A stretch of DNA of 64,000 nt from Sulfurimonas sp. C5 (lineage in GTDB: Bacteria > Campylobacterota > Campylobacteria > Campylobacterales > Sulfurimonadaceae), in contig NZ_JARXNQ010000004.1 in NCBI RefSeq assembly GCF_029872055.1, positions 62,001 through 126,000 on the forward strand. The letters run 5' to 3'. Shown piece after piece: positions 62,837 to 64,000 of this stretch. The notes under the pieces were generated by a model. The model had not been told where the DNA came from. It worked only from the letters and a program-made list of their open reading frames with translations, and ran no database searches. Each line of letters begins with the position of its first letter. Position 1 is the stretch's first letter. Made by a program: the position numbers and the translations under genes.

Positions 62837-64000
62837 TTAACGTAGCTTCTCTTGCACCTCATCAAATATCTCTTTACTTCTCTGAGATGCGCCACCACTT
62901 ATTTTACTCACTACAACTATCGCAATCCAAGCAAAAACAAATCCGGGAAGCAGTTCATACAGATCAAAAATCCCCCCTTCTAATTGCTTGTAGACAATAA
63001 CAGTAATAGATCCGACAACCATTCCTGCTATCGCTCCCGTCTTCGTTATCTCACGACTAAATAAAGATAAAATAATAAGAGGACCAAATGCCGCTCCAAA
63101 TCCTGCCCAAGCATAAGAAACAAGTTTTAATACACTAGAGTTGCTATCGGTAGAGATATACCATGCAATAACTGCAATAATCATTACAGTCGCACGACCA
63201 ACCCATACCAACTCTTTATCGCTTGCATCTTTATGTAATATCGCATGATATATGTCCCGCGTCAATACTGAGGATGATACCAATAACTGTGAATCGATAG
63301 TACTCATAATCGCAGCTAAAATCGCAGCAAGTAAAAAACCTGCTATCCAAGGATTGAAAAGCAGTTGAGAGAGTGATATAAAAATCTTTTCACTGTCTTG
63401 CAGATCAACTCCGTTTGCAACAACGTATGCAAATCCGAAGAAACCGACACTCAGTGAACCCAAGATGGAGATTCCCATCCAGCTCATTCCTATAGCTTTT
63501 GCTCGCTCCATTTCACTTTCATCTCTAATCGACATAAAGCGAACAAGGATATGGGGCTGCCCAAAATATCCAAGACCCCATGCCAATAAAGATAAAATAC
63601 CTATTAAAGAGCTTCCGCTTACAATATCGAGTTTCGTTATATCGTTTACCTCTATGATATCTATAACCTTCTCTATTCCGCCTATCTCGGACAATACAGC
63701 TAAAGGTGTTACGACCAGGGCCAACATCATAAGTATCCCCTGGATAAAATCTGTCCAGCTTACGGCATTGTATCCGCCTAAAAATGTATACGATACGATG
63801 ATAAAACTTCCGATTAACAGTGCCGTAGAATAGTCTAAGTTAAATGTAGCCTCAAAAAGTTTTGCTCCGCCGACAAGTCCCGAAGATGTATAAAGCGTAT
63901 AAAACAGAAGAATCACTATAGCAGTTACTACACGCAAACCATTTTTGTTGTCTTCAAATCTGTTAGAAAAATAATCAGGTATTGTAATGGCATCGTTTAA
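62837..64000 (-). CDS. putP: sodium/proline symporter PutP (5' end cut by window edge)
   Basis: Na+-coupled solute symporter of the SSS family. About 387 residues are in view; roughly the first 100 are missing beyond position 64000. Family motifs are clear: AITIPDYFSNRF at the visible start, SSGLVGGAKLFEATF, GGYNAVSWTDFIQG (proline-site helix), LAWGLGYFGQPH and AAILAAIMSTIDSQLLVSSS. These fit PutP, and the substrate is most likely proline, but a related substrate cannot be excluded. Its 3' end faces the hydrolase gene. Confidence 0.92.
   Translation of the reverse strand, partial: LNDAITIPDYFSNRFEDNKNGLRVVTAIVILLFYTLYTSSGLVGGAKLFEATFNLDYSTALLIGSFIIVSYTFLGGYNAVSWTDFIQGILMMLALVVTPLAVLSEIGGIEKVIDIIEVNDITKLDIVSGSSLIGILSLLAWGLGYFGQPHILVRFMSIRDESEMERAKAIGMSWMGISILGSLSVGFFGFAYVVANGVDLQDSEKIFISLSQLLFNPWIAGFLLAAILAAIMSTIDSQLLVSSSVLTRDIYHAILHKDASDKELVWVGRATVMIIAVIAWYISTDSNSSVLKLVSYAWAGFGAAFGPLIILSLFSREITKTGAIAGMVVGSITVIVYKQLEGGIFDLYELLPGFVFAWIAIVVVSKISGGASQRSKEIFDEVQEKLR

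Noticed and set aside
1-64000. CRISPR arrays, insertion sequences or prophage
   Set aside because: No regularly spaced repeats, transposase, integrase or phage structural genes were seen in the reading of this window.

Overview
The window is ordinary chromosomal DNA from a Campylobacterota bacterium, most likely a Sulfurimonas-like free-living member (family inferred). The evidence is low GC, very tight operons, and a left arm whose order mfd, bactofilin, M23 peptidase, folC, lptE-like, leuS, small membrane gene, secF, secD, yajC matches, from memory, the arrangement in Helicobacter and Campylobacter. The tmRNA tag (ANNTNYRPAYAVA) is also of the Campylobacterota type. I see no prophage, insertion sequence or CRISPR array.

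Layout. 1-11 kb, minus strand: cell-shape, envelope and secretion genes from mfd (cut by the window edge) to yajC, with a diguanylate cyclase inserted after folC. 11-15 kb, plus: lnt, ppk1, a gamma-carbonic-anhydrase-like protein and an unlisted 47-residue lysine-rich gene. 15-18 kb, minus: argJ, an unusual K+ channel, rpmB. 18-22 kb, plus: an HDOD protein coupled to a STAS/CheX protein, then rpe, trpF and a DnaQ-like exonuclease. 22-27 kb, minus: accA, fabF, acpP, fabG, gpmI. 27-29.5 kb, plus: mraY, purN, a TRIC-family channel, two tandem tRNA-Phe. 29.7-34 kb: cupin, tmRNA, a CHASE-PAS-GGDEF-EAL protein, a DUF3147 protein, an orphan HicB. 34.3-39.2 kb, plus: a four-gene HlyD/ABC-2 exporter. 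39-46 kb: mutY, a membrane sensor-like protein, a GGDEF gene remnant, tRNA-Val, pckA, a DedA protein, uvrB. 46-53.6 kb: a cyclic-di-GMP island. 53.7-62 kb: dprA, a polysaccharide-deacetylase-like gene, rpsF-ssb-rpsR with a structured leader, an OmpA-like surface protein, serB, a metF-like gene and serS. 62-64 kb: an alpha/beta hydrolase and putP (cut by the window edge).

How the genes work together. Most are housekeeping. The notable theme is second-messenger signalling: two GGDEF-only proteins, two GGDEF-EAL proteins, one tandem HD-GYP protein and one decayed GGDEF fragment. The best candidate for an undescribed system is the gene pair at 46.0-50.5 kb. The first protein is membrane-anchored and fuses a TRAP-type (DctP) solute-binding domain to an ABC-type (LivJ-like) binding domain. 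It lies 15 bases upstream of a membrane GGDEF-EAL enzyme, and no TRAP or ABC permease is nearby, which suggests a two-ligand periplasmic sensor controlling cyclic-di-GMP turnover.

Thirteen genes appear to start at TTG or GTG, most with a good Shine-Dalgarno sequence, so start sites were judged individually. All functional calls rest on motifs recognised by eye; no database search was possible.
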